A DNA stretch of 30,038 bases from SZUA-217 sp034658975 (GTDB lineage Bacteria; Actinomycetota; Acidimicrobiia; Spongiisociales; ZC4RG35): contig JAYEGJ010000093.1 in assembly GCA_034658975.1 (NCBI GenBank), positions 1 through 30,038 of the forward strand. Reading direction: 5' to 3'. Both the position numbers and the translations under genes were made by a program. Of the stretch, positions 1 through 8,042 are shown piece by piece. Below the pieces are notes generated by a model. That model did no database searches. It was not told the DNA's origin and saw only the letters and a list, made by a program, of their open reading frames with translations. Within the stretch, counting starts at the first letter, position 1. Every line of letters starts with the position of its first letter.

Positions 1-363
1 TATGACGGGGTGATCATCAAGGACAACCACATCGTCGCGGCCGGCGATATCAGGGCCGCGGTGAAGGCTGCCCGGGAGTACGTGGGTCCCGATGTGATGA
101 TCGAAGTCGAGGTCGAGCATCTCGGCCAGTTGCGGGAGGTGCTGGAGACCGATGCCGACCGGGTGCTCCTGGACAACATGGACCTGGACCAGCTCAAGAC
201 CGCGGTGAAGACGGTCGGTGGAGCCCTCGTCACCGAAGCATCGGGCAATGTCACGTTGGATTCGGTCCTGGCAATCGCCGAGACCGGCGTGGACATCATT
301 TCGGTCGGCTGGATAACCCACTCGCCCCCACAGTTGGATATCGGTCTCGACTTCGTGTCTTGA
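1..363 (+). CDS. nadC: Nicotinate-nucleotide pyrophosphorylase (quinolinate phosphoribosyltransferase), C-terminal part
   Basis: The reading frame is open from the window edge, so the 5' part is missing. The enzyme makes nicotinate mononucleotide from quinolinate and PRPP in de novo NAD synthesis. The visible part is the C-terminal alpha/beta-barrel: IKDNH near the edge, the strand EVEVE, LDNMD, EASGNV, and the family-typical ending TGVDIISVG. These motifs in this order are diagnostic of NadC (QPRTase). The gene ends 24 bp before mdh on the same strand. Cytosolic. The identification is firm; the full length cannot be judged. Confidence 0.93.
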   Translation, partial: YDGVIIKDNHIVAAGDIRAAVKAAREYVGPDVMIEVEVEHLGQLREVLETDADRVLLDNMDLDQLKTAVKTVGGALVTEASGNVTLDSVLAIAETGVDIISVGWITHSPPQLDIGLDFVS

Positions 364-387
364 TGCCTCGCCGGTAGCCTCGGAGGC

Positions 388-1374
388 ATGAGAGAACCCG
401 TTCGAGTAACCGTCACCGGAGCCGCCGGGCAGATCGGTTACAGCCTGCTATTCCGCATCGCTTCCGGAGCCATGCTTGGCCCGGACCAGCCGGTCATCCT
501 TCAGATGCTGGAGATCACACCGGCGCTGCCGGCCCTCGATGGAGTTGGGATGGAGTTGGATGACTGCGCCTTCCCGTTGCTCGCGGGGATGGTCAAGACC
601 GACGACGCCGAAGAGGCGTTTGCCGACGCCGACATGGCCCTGCTCGTGGGCGCGATGCCCAGGAAGCAGGGGATGGAGAGATCCGATCTCCTCGCCGCCA
701 ACGGCGCCATATTCACGGTGCAGGGAAAGGCCATCGCATCGTCGGCAAAAGACAACATCAGGGTGCTGGTGGTCGGCAACCCGGCAAACACAAACGCGCT
801 GATCGCGATGAACAATGCCGCGGGGATGAATCCCCGCAACTTCACTGCGATGACCCGCCTCGACCACAACAGGGCCAAGAGCAAGCTCGCACAGAGGCTC
901 GGCCGCCAGGTCGATGACATCAAGAAGATGACCATCTGGGGCAACCACTCGACGACCCAGTATCCAGATCTGATCCACTGCGAGGTCGATGGGCAGTCGG
1001 CGTACGAGTTGGTCGACGACCACGACTGGATCGACACCGAGTTCATCCCCACTGTTGCCAAGAGGGGCGCCGCAATCATCAAGGCGCGCGGTGCGTCGTC
1101 GGCAGCGTCGGCCGCCAACGCCGCTGTCGATCACATGCGGGACTGGACTCAGGGAACGCCCGACGGCGACTGGGTGTCGATGGGCGTGCCTTCGGACGGT
1201 TCCTATGGGGTTCCGGAGGGTCTGCTCTCCTCGTTCCCCTGCGTTGTTCGGGACGGGGAGTGGGAGATCGTCAGGGGACTCGAGATCGACGATTATTCGC
1301 AATCGAAGATCGATGCGACCGTCGCCGAACTCGAATCCGAGCGTGATGCTGTGCGCCAACTGGGCCTGATCTAG
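388..1374 (+). CDS. mdh: Malate dehydrogenase (NAD-dependent)
   Basis: 328 aa, normal length for the cytosolic-type/actinobacterial MDH. It oxidises malate to oxaloacetate with NAD in the TCA cycle. Seen: the Rossmann glycine motif GAAGQIG (residues 11-17), the substrate-loop arginines R92 and R98 in MPRKQGMERSD, N131 in GNPANTN, D159 and R162 in TRLDHNRA, and the catalytic H187 in WGNHST. The ATG at 388 is preceded by a GGAGG very close to the start. It lies 24 bp downstream of nadC. Its stop codon overlaps the stop of the convergent YCII gene at a shared CTAG. MDH is favoured over lactate dehydrogenase by the overall fit to the MDH type-2 family and the R92-containing loop. Confidence 0.96.
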   Translation: MREPVRVTVTGAAGQIGYSLLFRIASGAMLGPDQPVILQMLEITPALPALDGVGMELDDCAFPLLAGMVKTDDAEEAFADADMALLVGAMPRKQGMERSDLLAANGAIFTVQGKAIASSAKDNIRVLVVGNPANTNALIAMNNAAGMNPRNFTAMTRLDHNRAKSKLAQRLGRQVDDIKKMTIWGNHSTTQYPDLIHCEVDGQSAYELVDDHDWIDTEFIPTVAKRGAAIIKARGASSAASAANAAVDHMRDWTQGTPDGDWVSMGVPSDGSYGVPEGLLSSFPCVVRDGEWEIVRGLEIDDYSQSKIDATVAELESERDAVRQLGLI

Positions 1375-1751
1375 CCGACGACGTTCCCGTTCTCGTCGAA
1401 CTCCATGACGGGACGAACCTCGACCCGTCCGTGCCACGCACCGGGGATCTGCTGGGCCCATTTGAGGGCTTCGTCCAGGTCGGTTGCGTCGATCAGATAG
1501 AAACCGCCCAGGACCTCCTTGGTCTCGGCGAACGGCCCGTCGGTGTAGACGGCGTTCCCGCCCTTGCCGCCCTCGACATGGACGGTCGTGGCGGTGGTGC
1601 TGGGGTGGAGGGCCTCGCCACCGGCAAGCACCTTCTCGGCGTTCTGGCCAAATTCCATGTAGTCGGACATGATCTGGCCCCAAACCTCGGGGTCGGGCGG
1701 TGTCGAGGGGTCTGATTCCTCGCCATAAATGAGAGCTGCGTACTTCGGCAT
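1371..1751 (-). CDS. YCII-related (DGPF) domain protein
   Basis: 126 aa small soluble protein. The segment TDGPFAETKEVLGGFYLID followed by an amphipathic helix and a final VEVRPV strand is the hallmark of the YCII/DGPF family (PF03795), a ferredoxin-like fold related to muconolactone isomerases. The family is often encoded beside ECF sigma factors, but none is visible here. The start at 1751 has an AAGGAG ribosome site 8 nt upstream. No catalytic function can be assigned. It converges on mdh with a 4-bp overlap of stop codons. Confidence 0.85.
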   Translation of the reverse strand: MPKYAALIYGEESDPSTPPDPEVWGQIMSDYMEFGQNAEKVLAGGEALHPSTTATTVHVEGGKGGNAVYTDGPFAETKEVLGGFYLIDATDLDEALKWAQQIPGAWHGRVEVRPVMEFDENGNVVG

Positions 1752-1831
1752 CCTGTTTCTCCTTCTTCCTGGCTGCCTTACACCCGTATGACGAAGCTAC
1801 TCCTGGCAGATCGACAGGATCTGTGAAAGAA

Positions 1832-1858
1832 AAAGGCCCGCCGGGTGGACGGGCCTTT
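1832..1858 (-). terminator. Intrinsic terminator of the SCP2-like gene
   Basis: A perfect 9-bp stem (AAAGGCCCG at 1832-1840 with CGGGCCTTT at 1850-1858) and a 9-nt loop lie about 20 bp past the stop codon of the SCP2-like gene. On the minus strand the stem is followed by TTTTTCTTT, a proper U-tract. It insulates the SCP2-like gene from the YCII gene on the same strand. Confidence 0.85.
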
Positions 1859-1878
1859 CCCGAGAGATTTGGCTTGGC

Positions 1879-2262
1879 CTAATACTCGACGTCGAGCTCA
1901 CCGATTGCCACACCCCACTGGGCAATGGCGTTTTGGTGCATCATCAGCTTGGCGAGGTTGCCTGAGACCTTGAGTTTGCCGGTCATGAATGCCGTCTGGG
2001 TGTTCAACTCTCCCTTGGCGATGGCTGCGGCGGTGTCGTAGGACTGCTTCACGGTGACGTCGGCACCGTCGAGGTCGCCGAGGGCGAGGGTGGCATTCCC
2101 CGCGCTGGCGGAGAGGTAGTAGTTGACATCGCCATCGGGGCCATCGGCGGCTTCGAACTGAATCGCGAGGTCGGCAGCTCCGAGGGCGTTCTTGAATCCT
2201 TCGTGCACGCTCAGGGCGCTGGTTACGTCCCGCGCCCAATCCTCACTTAGAAACTTGGCCAC
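1879..2262 (-). CDS. SCP2 sterol-binding domain protein
   Basis: 127 aa from the GTG at 2262. This start is chosen because AAGGAG sits 7 nt upstream; an in-frame ATG at 2313 has no such site and would add 17 residues of low plausibility. The sequence matches a stand-alone SCP-2 domain (PF02036): a central hydrophobic beta region, a DVTVKQSYDTAAAIAKGEL segment, then FMTGKLKVSGNLAKLM, the conserved 'gkikv.Gd...l' helix. The family binds lipids or acyl-CoA. The actual ligand here is unknown. It is a single-gene unit with a strong intrinsic terminator. Confidence 0.85.
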   Translation of the reverse strand: MAKFLSEDWARDVTSALSVHEGFKNALGAADLAIQFEAADGPDGDVNYYLSASAGNATLALGDLDGADVTVKQSYDTAAAIAKGELNTQTAFMTGKLKVSGNLAKLMMHQNAIAQWGVAIGELDVEY

Positions 2263-2328
2263 TGAATTGCTCCTTGTGTCGAATCGATGGTGAAAGGGTA
2301 GTTTGCCAGGCAAACTTTGAGCGAATGT

Positions 2329-3183
2329 TCAACTAATCAGCTTGGCGATGGAGGTTTCGGCTCCTCGCGGCAGTCGAGCCAGAGGTGCTCGCGGGTACCC
2401 GGGTTCGAGACCTGCCGCCCGAGCAGCCGCCTTCACGCCGGGGACACCGTGGGCCTCTATGTCGGCGCTGAGAGCGGAGATGCGCTTCTGCATCCGCCGT
2501 GCCCGGGCGGGATCGTCCTTGGCGGTCCTGAGTGTCTCCAACACCTGGCCGGGAGCGTAATTGCCCGATGCGGTGATGGCTCCGTGGCACCCGACTGCCA
2601 ACGCGGCTGTCAGGGCCTTGGTGGAGCCCGAGTAGAGAATGAAATCGCGAGGAGTGGCGTCGATGATTGACTGGAGACGCACGACGTCTCCCGCCGAGTC
2701 CTTCATCCCCACGATGTTCTCGTGGCGGGAGAGACGCGAGATGAGTTCGACCGGCAGGTTGTAGGCCGTGACCGGGGGCACCGAGTAGAGGAGGATCGGG
2801 AGCTTGGATCGGTCGGCGATCGTCTTGTAGTAGCGGACGACGGCGTCGTCCCTGCCGCGGGCGAGGGTCGTGGGGGTCATCACCAAGAGGCTGTCGGCGC
2901 CGGCCTCGGTGGCCTCGTCGACCAGCGCCAGCGCCGCCCTTGTCGACTCGGCGGCGATCCCGACCATGAGATGCGCCTTGCGTCTCCGGATCGCCCTCAC
3001 CAGCGCTGCCCGGTCGCCAGGCTCCAGATAGGGGCCCTCACCCGTCGAGCCGCCGAGGAGGAACCCATCGATTCCCTGGTCGGCCAGCACCCGGACATTG
3101 CGGGTGTGTGCCTTGGTGTCGAGCTCCCCACGCTGGGAGAAGGGGGTGATCAGGGCAGGCAGGTAATCGGGAAGGGGAACCAT
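2329..3183 (-). CDS. DapA/HOGA-superfamily aldolase (class I, Schiff-base lysine)
   Basis: 284 aa TIM-barrel protein of the DHDPS/N-acetylneuraminate lyase family. Seen: GGSTGE (residues 44-49), Y133 in LLYSVPP and the Schiff-base lysine K161 in GMKDSAGD. Two residues typical of true 4-hydroxy-tetrahydrodipicolinate synthase are missing: the Tyr of the PYY motif is replaced (MTPTT at 102-106), and the substrate-carboxylate Arg after the YSVP motif is absent (YSVPPVTAYN). The tail VPGVKAAARAAGLEPGYPRAPL resembles 4-hydroxy-2-oxoglutarate aldolase (HOGA). Inference: a pyruvate-dependent aldolase such as HOGA or a sugar-acid aldolase rather than lysine-pathway DapA. It lies 30 bp after the TadG-like gene, on the same strand. 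Confidence 0.85.
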   Translation of the reverse strand: MVPLPDYLPALITPFSQRGELDTKAHTRNVRVLADQGIDGFLLGGSTGEGPYLEPGDRAALVRAIRRRKAHLMVGIAAESTRAALALVDEATEAGADSLLVMTPTTLARGRDDAVVRYYKTIADRSKLPILLYSVPPVTAYNLPVELISRLSRHENIVGMKDSAGDVVRLQSIIDATPRDFILYSGSTKALTAALAVGCHGAITASGNYAPGQVLETLRTAKDDPARARRMQKRISALSADIEAHGVPGVKAAARAAGLEPGYPRAPLARLPRGAETSIAKLIS

Positions 3184-3213
3184 CCCACCACGTTAGAGCG
3201 AGCCAGACCGGCC

Positions 3214-4818
3214 CTATTCGTAGATGGTGACTTCGGCGTCGCTGATCGTTCCGGGGTAGATGGCTTCGGCGACGTCCGAGATCATGTCGGGGAGGAGGAG
3301 GTAGGCGACCAGTTGCTCCACTTCCTTGATGGTGGCGCACCCGGCACCCTTGGGCACACACCACTGGGACCCCGGGGTTCCCGGGTAGAACACCTCATGA
3401 TCTGTGAGCGCCTGGAGGTCGAACCAGACGCCGCCTAGATAGATGTGACGGAATCTCTCGATGGGGCGGTAAGAGAGACCCGAACCCAGATTGTCGTGCC
3501 AAAGTTGTGGGGCGACCCCGAAGCGGGGGGTGTCGATGATCGTGTCCATGAAGATCTGACCGCTGAACGGCCCGTTCTCGTAATCGGTGAGACAGGTCTG
3601 CATCTGGGTGTTGAGCTCATCGATGGTCTTGGTGTCGGGGAACTCGTCCGGGTTGCAGCTCGCTGGGGCATAGGGCGCCCCGTAGCTGACGGTGCCATCC
3701 TCCGACGTGGCGCCATCGGCGAAGAGGTGAACCCACAGCGGGGTGTTGTCGAGCTCGAAGACGTTGCCTCCGCTCATCACATCGATCGAGTTATCGGTCC
3801 GCCACAGGCGGCCTTTGTCGCCATCGGTGAAGTCGTTCGGGCTGATCAGCCCCACGGTGGCATCGACCTTGACGTTGTTCCCGGTGTCGATCAAGACACC
3901 GTCGATGGGGACCCCGTCCGCCGGTTGGGCGACCGTCTCGCCACCCGACGTGACTTCGTTGCACAGGTCCATATTCACCGTCGAAGTGAGGACGGTTGCG
4001 CTCCCTGTGTTGTCGGAGCTGCTCCAGCCGGTGGCCGTCCACGATGCCGACGGATATGACCAGAGGAGGTGGTCGATGCCCATCGCGATCGCCTCGGCCA
4101 CGTTGTTGTTTGCGCTGGTCTGCTCATCGCACTTGGGGAGAGTTCCCTGGTAGGTGTTGCCGAACAGCGGTGGGGCGATGTTTCCGAAGGACCCGGAGGC
4201 GGGATCGTCACACGGTGGCAGCAGGGTTCCGGAGGGGCCGGTGTCCAGGCATGCCTCGCCGGCCGGGGCTCCGGCCACGATGCCGAACGGGAAGGCGCCC
4301 GAGCCCTCCGTTGGCCAGAGGGTGACCACGGCGTAGGCGTCGGTTGTGAGGGTGTCGACACCGAGGAACTGTCCAAAGGCGGTGTCGGTCTGTTGCTCGG
4401 GGATGCGCACCCTGAAGAAGCTGGGACTCATCGATAGGCAATCGAGGGCCCCCGCTCCCCATGCCGCAGGCTCGGACAACGGGATGAAGGCGGCGGTGCG
4501 GCCGGGGTCGGTGCAACCCTGCCACAGGGCCTGCCACTCGGTGTTGGTGTACTGAGTGTCGAGATTGGCGCGGGCCACGGCCAGTGCCTGGTTGACCATG
4601 GCGGAGTCCGTCCCGAAGGAGAGCCCGCCGGCGACGCCGGCAAGGTCGGCGGTTGTCTGGTCCTGTCGTCGCTCGTTGAAACCGGCTCCGAGGTCGATCG
4701 CCACTGCGGCGATGCCGAGGAGCAGCATCATCGCGAAGGCGATCAGGATGGCCGAGGCCCCCCTGTCGTTCCGGTGATGCCGTTCAGCTAGCAATTTCCT
4801 GAGGTCCCGGCTGTCCAC
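3214..4818 (-). CDS. TadG-like pilus-assembly protein with large extracellular domain
   Basis: About 534 aa from a GTG at 4818, chosen for an AGGA 6 nt upstream; a TTG at 4794, overlapping the tadE stop, is an alternative. The N-terminus has a basic stretch, RGASAI, one membrane helix (about residues 20-43) and the downstream FNERRQDQTTADLAGVAG segment. This is the Tad_N/putative Flp-pilus assembly TadG signature, in which the sequence after the helix reads 'R...Q...aDaAALAGA'. The rest is a roughly 480-residue exported domain rich in Asp, Gly, Ser, Thr and Trp, with several Cys, that I cannot assign. The preceding gene is TadE-like, so the pair probably forms minor pseudopilins or a surface complex. 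No pilus ATPase is adjacent. Confidence 0.75.
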   Translation of the reverse strand: MDSRDLRKLLAERHHRNDRGASAILIAFAMMLLLGIAAVAIDLGAGFNERRQDQTTADLAGVAGGLSFGTDSAMVNQALAVARANLDTQYTNTEWQALWQGCTDPGRTAAFIPLSEPAAWGAGALDCLSMSPSFFRVRIPEQQTDTAFGQFLGVDTLTTDAYAVVTLWPTEGSGAFPFGIVAGAPAGEACLDTGPSGTLLPPCDDPASGSFGNIAPPLFGNTYQGTLPKCDEQTSANNNVAEAIAMGIDHLLWSYPSASWTATGWSSSDNTGSATVLTSTVNMDLCNEVTSGGETVAQPADGVPIDGVLIDTGNNVKVDATVGLISPNDFTDGDKGRLWRTDNSIDVMSGGNVFELDNTPLWVHLFADGATSEDGTVSYGAPYAPASCNPDEFPDTKTIDELNTQMQTCLTDYENGPFSGQIFMDTIIDTPRFGVAPQLWHDNLGSGLSYRPIERFRHIYLGGVWFDLQALTDHEVFYPGTPGSQWCVPKGAGCATIKEVEQLVAYLLLPDMISDVAEAIYPGTISDAEVTIYE

Positions 4819-5273
4819 GCGGCGTCCTGCTCGAGACGGAAGATGGCGTTGTTGGTGAGTTGAGATGGCAGGAGCGAAGAGATGATCGGCGCCCCGCTCA
4901 GTGAGTTGATTGTCGACACCACGACTACCTCGCCATAGTCGCCGCGGTCTGGGCTGCTGCCCGCATCGATCGGAGTCCCGTCGGTGTCGACTTTGTTCAT
5001 GGTGACGGTCACCGTCGAGCCGGGGAGATTGATCGAATCGCAAACCGCTTCGACGACGTCCGAGTTGCCGATCCCGCCACCGTCGAGGTCAGGCTGGCTG
5101 ACTGCCGCGTATCGGGCACCTTCGCGGGCGGCGTGGCGGACCTCGTTGTACTGCCCGAAGATGTAACCAAATTCGATCATTCCCAGAAGCAGCAGCAGCA
5201 GGAACGGGGCAAGGAGGGCGAACTCGACCAGCGATGCGCCCTTGTCAGGTGATTTGCGTTTCTTGAGCGTCAT
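4788..5273 (-). CDS. TadE-like pseudopilin
   Basis: 161 aa. After a short basic leader comes G(12)-ASLVEFALLAPFLLLLLL: a type IV/class III prepilin-peptidase site with Glu at +5 followed by one hydrophobic helix, then YNEVRHAAREGARYAA. This is the TadE family signature (PF07811). The C-terminal part is a small extracellular beta-rich domain. The start at 5273 follows a weak purine-rich stretch. Its 3' end overlaps the start region of the TadG-like gene. Family role: minor pilin of Flp/Tad pili. The core Tad operon is 6 kb away on the other strand, so partnership is inference. Confidence 0.85.
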   Translation of the reverse strand: MTLKKRKSPDKGASLVEFALLAPFLLLLLLGMIEFGYIFGQYNEVRHAAREGARYAAVSQPDLDGGGIGNSDVVEAVCDSINLPGSTVTVTMNKVDTDGTPIDAGSSPDRGDYGEVVVVSTINSLSGAPIISSLLPSQLTNNAIFRLEQDAAWTAGTSGNC

Positions 5274-5356
5274 CTCGACTTCCCACGAACGGACAGTGAC
5301 CGTATGGGAGCCTTATCGGACGCTACTGCCGGGAACTGGAGCGTTCAGTGAGGTTT

Positions 5357-6121
5357 TTATGCGTTCTGGGCGGCGAGCCGGCGATTCTTGAACTTCGCCT
5401 TGATGTAATCGGCGTTCATCATGGCGATGAAGTCGATCGACACCGACTTGGGGCAGGCCTTCTCGCACTCGGCGTGGTTGGTGCAGGAACCGAAGTACTC
5501 CTCCATCACTCCGACCATGCGCTCGGTGCGGGACCAGCGTTCGGCCTGGCCCTGGGGGAGAAGGTTGAGCTGGCTGATCTTGGCCGAGGTGAAGAGGTTG
5601 GCGGCGCCGTTCGGGCAAGCCGCCACGCAGGCGCCACAGCCGATGCAGGCGGCGGCGTCGAACGCGGTGTCGGCGACCTCTTTGGGGATGGGGATCAGGT
5701 TGGCGTCGACGGCCGACCCGGTGTCGATGGAGATGTACCCACCGGCGGCAATGATCTCGTCGAAGGCGGAACGGTCGACCATCAGGTCACGGATGATCGG
5801 GAATCCGGTCGCCCGCCAGGGCTCGACGACAATCGTCGCCCCGTCGTCGAACTTGCGCATGTGCAGCTGGCAGGTTGCGGTGCCCAACTGGGGCCCGTGG
5901 GGAAGCCCGTCGATCATCACGCCACAGGTTCCGCAGATTCCCTCACGGCAGTCGTGGTCAAAGGCGATCGGCTCCTCGCCCTGGTTGACCAGCCGCTCGT
6001 TGAGGATGTCGATCATCTCGAGGAAGGACATCTCGTCCGAGACGTCGGGGACGTCGTAGGTCTTAAATCCACCGGCCTGGTCGGGACCTTCCTGCCGCCA
6101 CACCTGAAGGCTGATGTTCAC
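5357..6121 (-). CDS. sdhB: Succinate dehydrogenase iron-sulfur subunit
   Basis: 254 aa from a GTG at 6121 that overlaps the sdhA stop (GTGA), implying translational coupling. It passes electrons from SdhA FAD to the membrane quinone site. The three cluster-ligand sets are present in order: CREGICGTC...C for [2Fe-2S], CIGCGACVAACP for [4Fe-4S] and CTNHAECEKACP, which fits the remaining cluster (usually [3Fe-4S]). It is the last gene of sdhCAB. A frame extending further upstream is only antisense/overlapping read-through of sdhA. Confidence 0.95.
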   Translation of the reverse strand: MNISLQVWRQEGPDQAGGFKTYDVPDVSDEMSFLEMIDILNERLVNQGEEPIAFDHDCREGICGTCGVMIDGLPHGPQLGTATCQLHMRKFDDGATIVVEPWRATGFPIIRDLMVDRSAFDEIIAAGGYISIDTGSAVDANLIPIPKEVADTAFDAAACIGCGACVAACPNGAANLFTSAKISQLNLLPQGQAERWSRTERMVGVMEEYFGSCTNHAECEKACPKSVSIDFIAMMNADYIKAKFKNRRLAAQNA

Positions 6122-8040
6122 TTGTAACTCCTGGTCGTCAGCTCGACGTTTTCGAACTCGAGCGGCTCGACAGTCAGCTCCGGGTTGCCAGGGTCTCCTG
6201 TCCACTCCCAGACAGAAACGTTGGTGAAGTTCTCGTCGTCGCGAACCGCCTCGCCCTCCTCGGTCTGGTGCTCTTCCCGGAAGTGGCCGCCGCAGGACTC
6301 CTCGCGGTTGAGGGCGTCGACGCACATGGCCTGGGCCAACTCGAAGAAGTCGTCGACCCTTCCGGCCCGCTCCAGGCTCTGGTTGAGGGTGTCGCCGGAG
6401 CCGAGGACGAGCACGTCCGCCTTGTATTCCTCATGTAGGGCGGGGATGTCAGACAACGCCTTTTGCAGACCGGCCGCGTTCCTGGACATGCCCGCGTTCT
6501 CGAGCATGATCTTGCCCAGTTCCTTGTGGAACCAGTCGACCGACCTCGTTCCCTTGGTGGAGAGATAGGCGTCGAAGCGTCCGGTCACCTCGTCCCGCAC
6601 CTCCTTGAAGACGGGATCGTCGGTCGAGACCGGATCAGTGTTCAGCCAGTCGGATAGGTAGTCATTGATCGTGGCCGGCAACACGAAGTAACCGTCGGCA
6701 AGGCCCTGCATCAGAGCCGAGGCTCCGAGCCGGTTGGCGCCGTGATCGCTGAAGTTGGCTTCACCTATGGAGTAGAGGCCGGGAATCGTGGTCATCAGGT
6801 TGTAGTCCACCCACAGCCCGCCCATGGTGTAGTGGGGTGCCGGGTAGATCCGCATCGGGACCTGGTATGGGTCTTCGTCGGTGATGCGGTTGTACATCTC
6901 GAAGAGGTTCCCGTAACGCTGCTCGATGACATCACGGCCGAGCCGTTCGATGGAATGCTTGAAGTCGAGGTAGACGCCGTTGCGCAGCGGGCCAACGCCT
7001 TTGGATGACTCGACCATCCTCATCGCTGCCCTCGACGCCACATCTCTCGGAACCAGGTTCCCGAAAGCCGGGTAGATCCGCTCCAGGTAGTAGTCCCGCT
7101 CCTCTTCGGGGATGTCATTTGCCCCGCGCAAGTCGTCTGCTGTCTTGGCGACCCATATGCGCCCGTCGTTGCGCAGCGACTCGGACATCAGGGTGAGCTT
7201 CGACTGGAATTCATCGGAGGCCGGGATGCAGGTGGGGTGGATCTGGGTGAAGCTGGTGTCGGCGAAGGCGGCACCGCGGCGATGCGCCCTCCAGATCGCA
7301 GTGGCGTTCGAGGCCATGGCGTTGGTGGAGAGGTAGTAGGCGTTGGAGTAGCCGCCCGTTCCGAGGACAACGGCGTGTGCCGAGTGGCTCGACACTTCGC
7401 CGGTCACCAGATCGCGGACCACGATGCCCACTGCGCGGCCGTCCTTGACGGCCACGTCGAGCATCTCGACCCGCGTGTGAAGCTTGACCGAGCCGGCGTC
7501 CACCTGGCGCATCAGGGCCGAGTAGGCGCCGAGCAGCAGCTGCTGGCCGGTCGTGCCTCTCGCGTAGAAGGTCCTCGAGACCTGGGCGCCACCAAAGGAC
7601 CGGTTGTCGAGCATGCCCCCGTACTCACGGGCGAATGGAACACCAGCTGCGGTGGCCTGGTCGATGATGTTGGAGGAGACCTCGGCGAGCCGGTAGACGT
7701 TGGCCTCGCGGCTGCGGTAGTCGCCGCCCTTGATCGTGTCATAGAACAGGCGATAGACCGAGTCGCCGTCGTTGTGATAGTTCTTGGCGGCGTTGATCCC
7801 GCCCTGGGCCGCGATGGAGTGGGCGCGTCGGGGGGAGTCGTGGAAGGTGAACAACTCCACCTCGTAGCCGAGCTCGCCGAGCGTGGCCGCGGCAGCGCCG
7901 CCGGCGAGGCCGCTGCCCACGATGATGATCTTGAACTTCCGCTTGTTGGCGGGGTTGACCAGATTCACCGAGAACTTGTGGTTCTCCCACTTGTCGGCGA
8001 GTGGGCCGGTGGGGATCTTGGCGTCTAGTTGCAGTGCCAT
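6118..8040 (-). CDS. sdhA: Succinate dehydrogenase/fumarate reductase flavoprotein subunit
   Basis: 640 aa from the ATG at 8040, 2 nt after the sdhC stop. It oxidises succinate to fumarate. Seen: the FAD-binding GSGLAGG (42-48), the covalent-FAD histidine in RRAHSIAAQGGINAA (H74), the TFYARGTTGQ segment, PHYTMGGLWVDY, and GEANFSDHGANRLGASALMQGLADG near the FAD site. The sequence type (with NYHNDGDSVYRLFYDTIKGGDYRSRE) matches the non-classical SdhA/FrdA that pairs with a single five-helix cytochrome b subunit, as in other actinobacteria and Bacteroidetes. Direction of catalysis in vivo (SDH or FRD) cannot be read from sequence alone. Confidence 0.96.
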   Translation of the reverse strand: MALQLDAKIPTGPLADKWENHKFSVNLVNPANKRKFKIIIVGSGLAGGAAAATLGELGYEVELFTFHDSPRRAHSIAAQGGINAAKNYHNDGDSVYRLFYDTIKGGDYRSREANVYRLAEVSSNIIDQATAAGVPFAREYGGMLDNRSFGGAQVSRTFYARGTTGQQLLLGAYSALMRQVDAGSVKLHTRVEMLDVAVKDGRAVGIVVRDLVTGEVSSHSAHAVVLGTGGYSNAYYLSTNAMASNATAIWRAHRRGAAFADTSFTQIHPTCIPASDEFQSKLTLMSESLRNDGRIWVAKTADDLRGANDIPEEERDYYLERIYPAFGNLVPRDVASRAAMRMVESSKGVGPLRNGVYLDFKHSIERLGRDVIEQRYGNLFEMYNRITDEDPYQVPMRIYPAPHYTMGGLWVDYNLMTTIPGLYSIGEANFSDHGANRLGASALMQGLADGYFVLPATINDYLSDWLNTDPVSTDDPVFKEVRDEVTGRFDAYLSTKGTRSVDWFHKELGKIMLENAGMSRNAAGLQKALSDIPALHEEYKADVLVLGSGDTLNQSLERAGRVDDFFELAQAMCVDALNREESCGGHFREEHQTEEGEAVRDDENFTNVSVWEWTGDPGNPELTVEPLEFENVELTTRSYK

Positions 8041-8042
8041 TT

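Noticed and set aside
448..1683. A 411-residue open frame on the minus strand opposite mdh
   Set aside because: It is Arg/His/Gly-rich, matches no fold and lies entirely opposite mdh and in another frame of the YCII gene. GC-rich codon use creates such shadow frames.
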